Shown here: in pieces, positions 39,134-39,308 of the stretch
How positions within the stretch are numbered: position 1 is the first letter of the stretch
Layout of the letters: each line of letters starts with the position of its first letter
Source of the DNA: Streptomyces sp. WAC 04229
Lineage (GTDB): Bacteria > Actinomycetota > Actinomycetes > Streptomycetales > Streptomycetaceae
Reading direction: 5' to 3'
Assembly: GCF_003947455.1 (NCBI RefSeq)
Contig: NZ_QHJH01000058.1
Span: forward strand, 1-39,308
Length of the DNA: 39,308 bases
Translations under genes and position numbers: made by a program
The notes under the pieces: model-generated
What the model saw: the letters and a program-made list of their open reading frames with translations, nothing else
What the model was told of the DNA's origin: nothing
The model's database searches: none

Positions 39134-39308
39134 GGGAGACGGCGCGGCGCCCGGGCGCGGGGGGTGCAGCGCGGCGGGGAGGGGCGTCGGGCCCGCCATC
39201 GCGTCGGGGAGCCAGGTGTGCAGCGGGAACTGCGCCGACTTGCCCGCCACACCGGCCAGGAGCAGCAGGGCGATCAGCGTCGGATTGTCGAGGGAACCGT
39301 TCGCGACG
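39131..39308 (-). pseudogene. NuoL/MrpA-type NADH dehydrogenase fragment, truncated C-terminus
   Basis: The minus-strand frame entering the window at 39307 reads ... LIALLLLAGVAGKSAQFPLH, then TWLPDAMAGPTP, the highly conserved proton-channel segment of NuoL (complex I subunit L) and related antiporter subunits. After GPTP the match decays into a Pro/Arg-rich stretch (LPAALHPPRPGAAPSP) and a TAG stop at 39133-39131. Intact NuoL continues SALIHAATMVTAGVY and for several hundred residues more. The frame is therefore a 3'-truncated remnant, or a naturally short protein of unknown use. Its 5' part lies outside the window. It is not a main nuo operon gene as judged from its neighbours. Confidence 0.7.

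Overview
The window is a high-GC actinobacterial chromosome segment, almost certainly from Streptomyces. The genes are strongly GC-biased at third positions, GTG and TTG starts are common, and the sporulation regulator gene whiA sits in its usual uvrC-rapZ-yvcK-whiA cluster. Glycolytic and pentose-phosphate blocks follow in the order I recall for Streptomyces coelicolor. Most of the DNA is core genome. I see no insertion sequences, CRISPR arrays, tRNA or rRNA genes.

Layout: (1) 1-1.8 kb: a Tat-exported Rieske protein (+) facing an XRE-like regulator (-). (2) 1.8-7.0 kb: the overlapping operon uvrC-rapZ-yvcK-whiA (+). (3) 7.2-10.2 kb: a large secreted M14 zinc carboxypeptidase, closed by an 18-bp stem terminator. 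(4) 10.4-16.2 kb: gap, pgk, tpiA, secG, an RbpA paralogue and pgi (+), i.e. lower glycolysis with secretion and transcription factors between. (5) 16.2-19.9 kb: a PadR regulator with an ABC exporter (ATPase and large FtsX-type permease), all (-). (6) 20.0-26.7 kb: a sugar-uptake region (+): an orphan solute-binding protein, then GH13 glucosidase, lipoprotein solute-binding protein and two permeases, ending in a 15-bp GC stem. (7) 26.8-33.4 kb: the pentose-phosphate operon tkt-tal-zwf-opcA-pgl (-), with translational overlaps at its 3' end. (8) 33.7-37.4 kb: ctaB (haem O synthase), a small conserved unknown, a FluG-type amidohydrolase, and ctaA (haem A synthase) on the opposite strand. (9) 37.4-39.1 kb: a two-gene ABC-2 transporter (-). 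(10) 39.1 kb to the end: the 3' end of a NuoL-like reading frame that stops far too early.

How it fits together: sugar brought in by region 6 and cut to glucose would feed pgi/gap/pgk/tpiA and, through zwf-opcA-pgl-tal-tkt, the oxidative and non-oxidative pentose-phosphate branches. The sugar importer has no ATPase of its own, so it probably uses a shared one such as MsiK. The haem genes supply cytochrome oxidase.

The most interesting signals are: a 15-bp palindromic operator (19990-20004) between padR and the orphan binding protein, with two 12/15 matches (21340-21354, 21458-21472) in front of the sugar operon, suggesting one regulator links them; a sugar permease with a 150-residue extracytoplasmic insertion containing an SdrB/carboxypeptidase-regulatory-like fold; a FluG-type amidohydrolase that appears to have lost key active-site residues; an RbpA paralogue inside the glycolytic cluster; a truncated NuoL remnant whose stop codon lies inside the next gene's -10 box; and several genes whose -10 box sits 7-8 nt before the start codon, indicating leaderless mRNAs.
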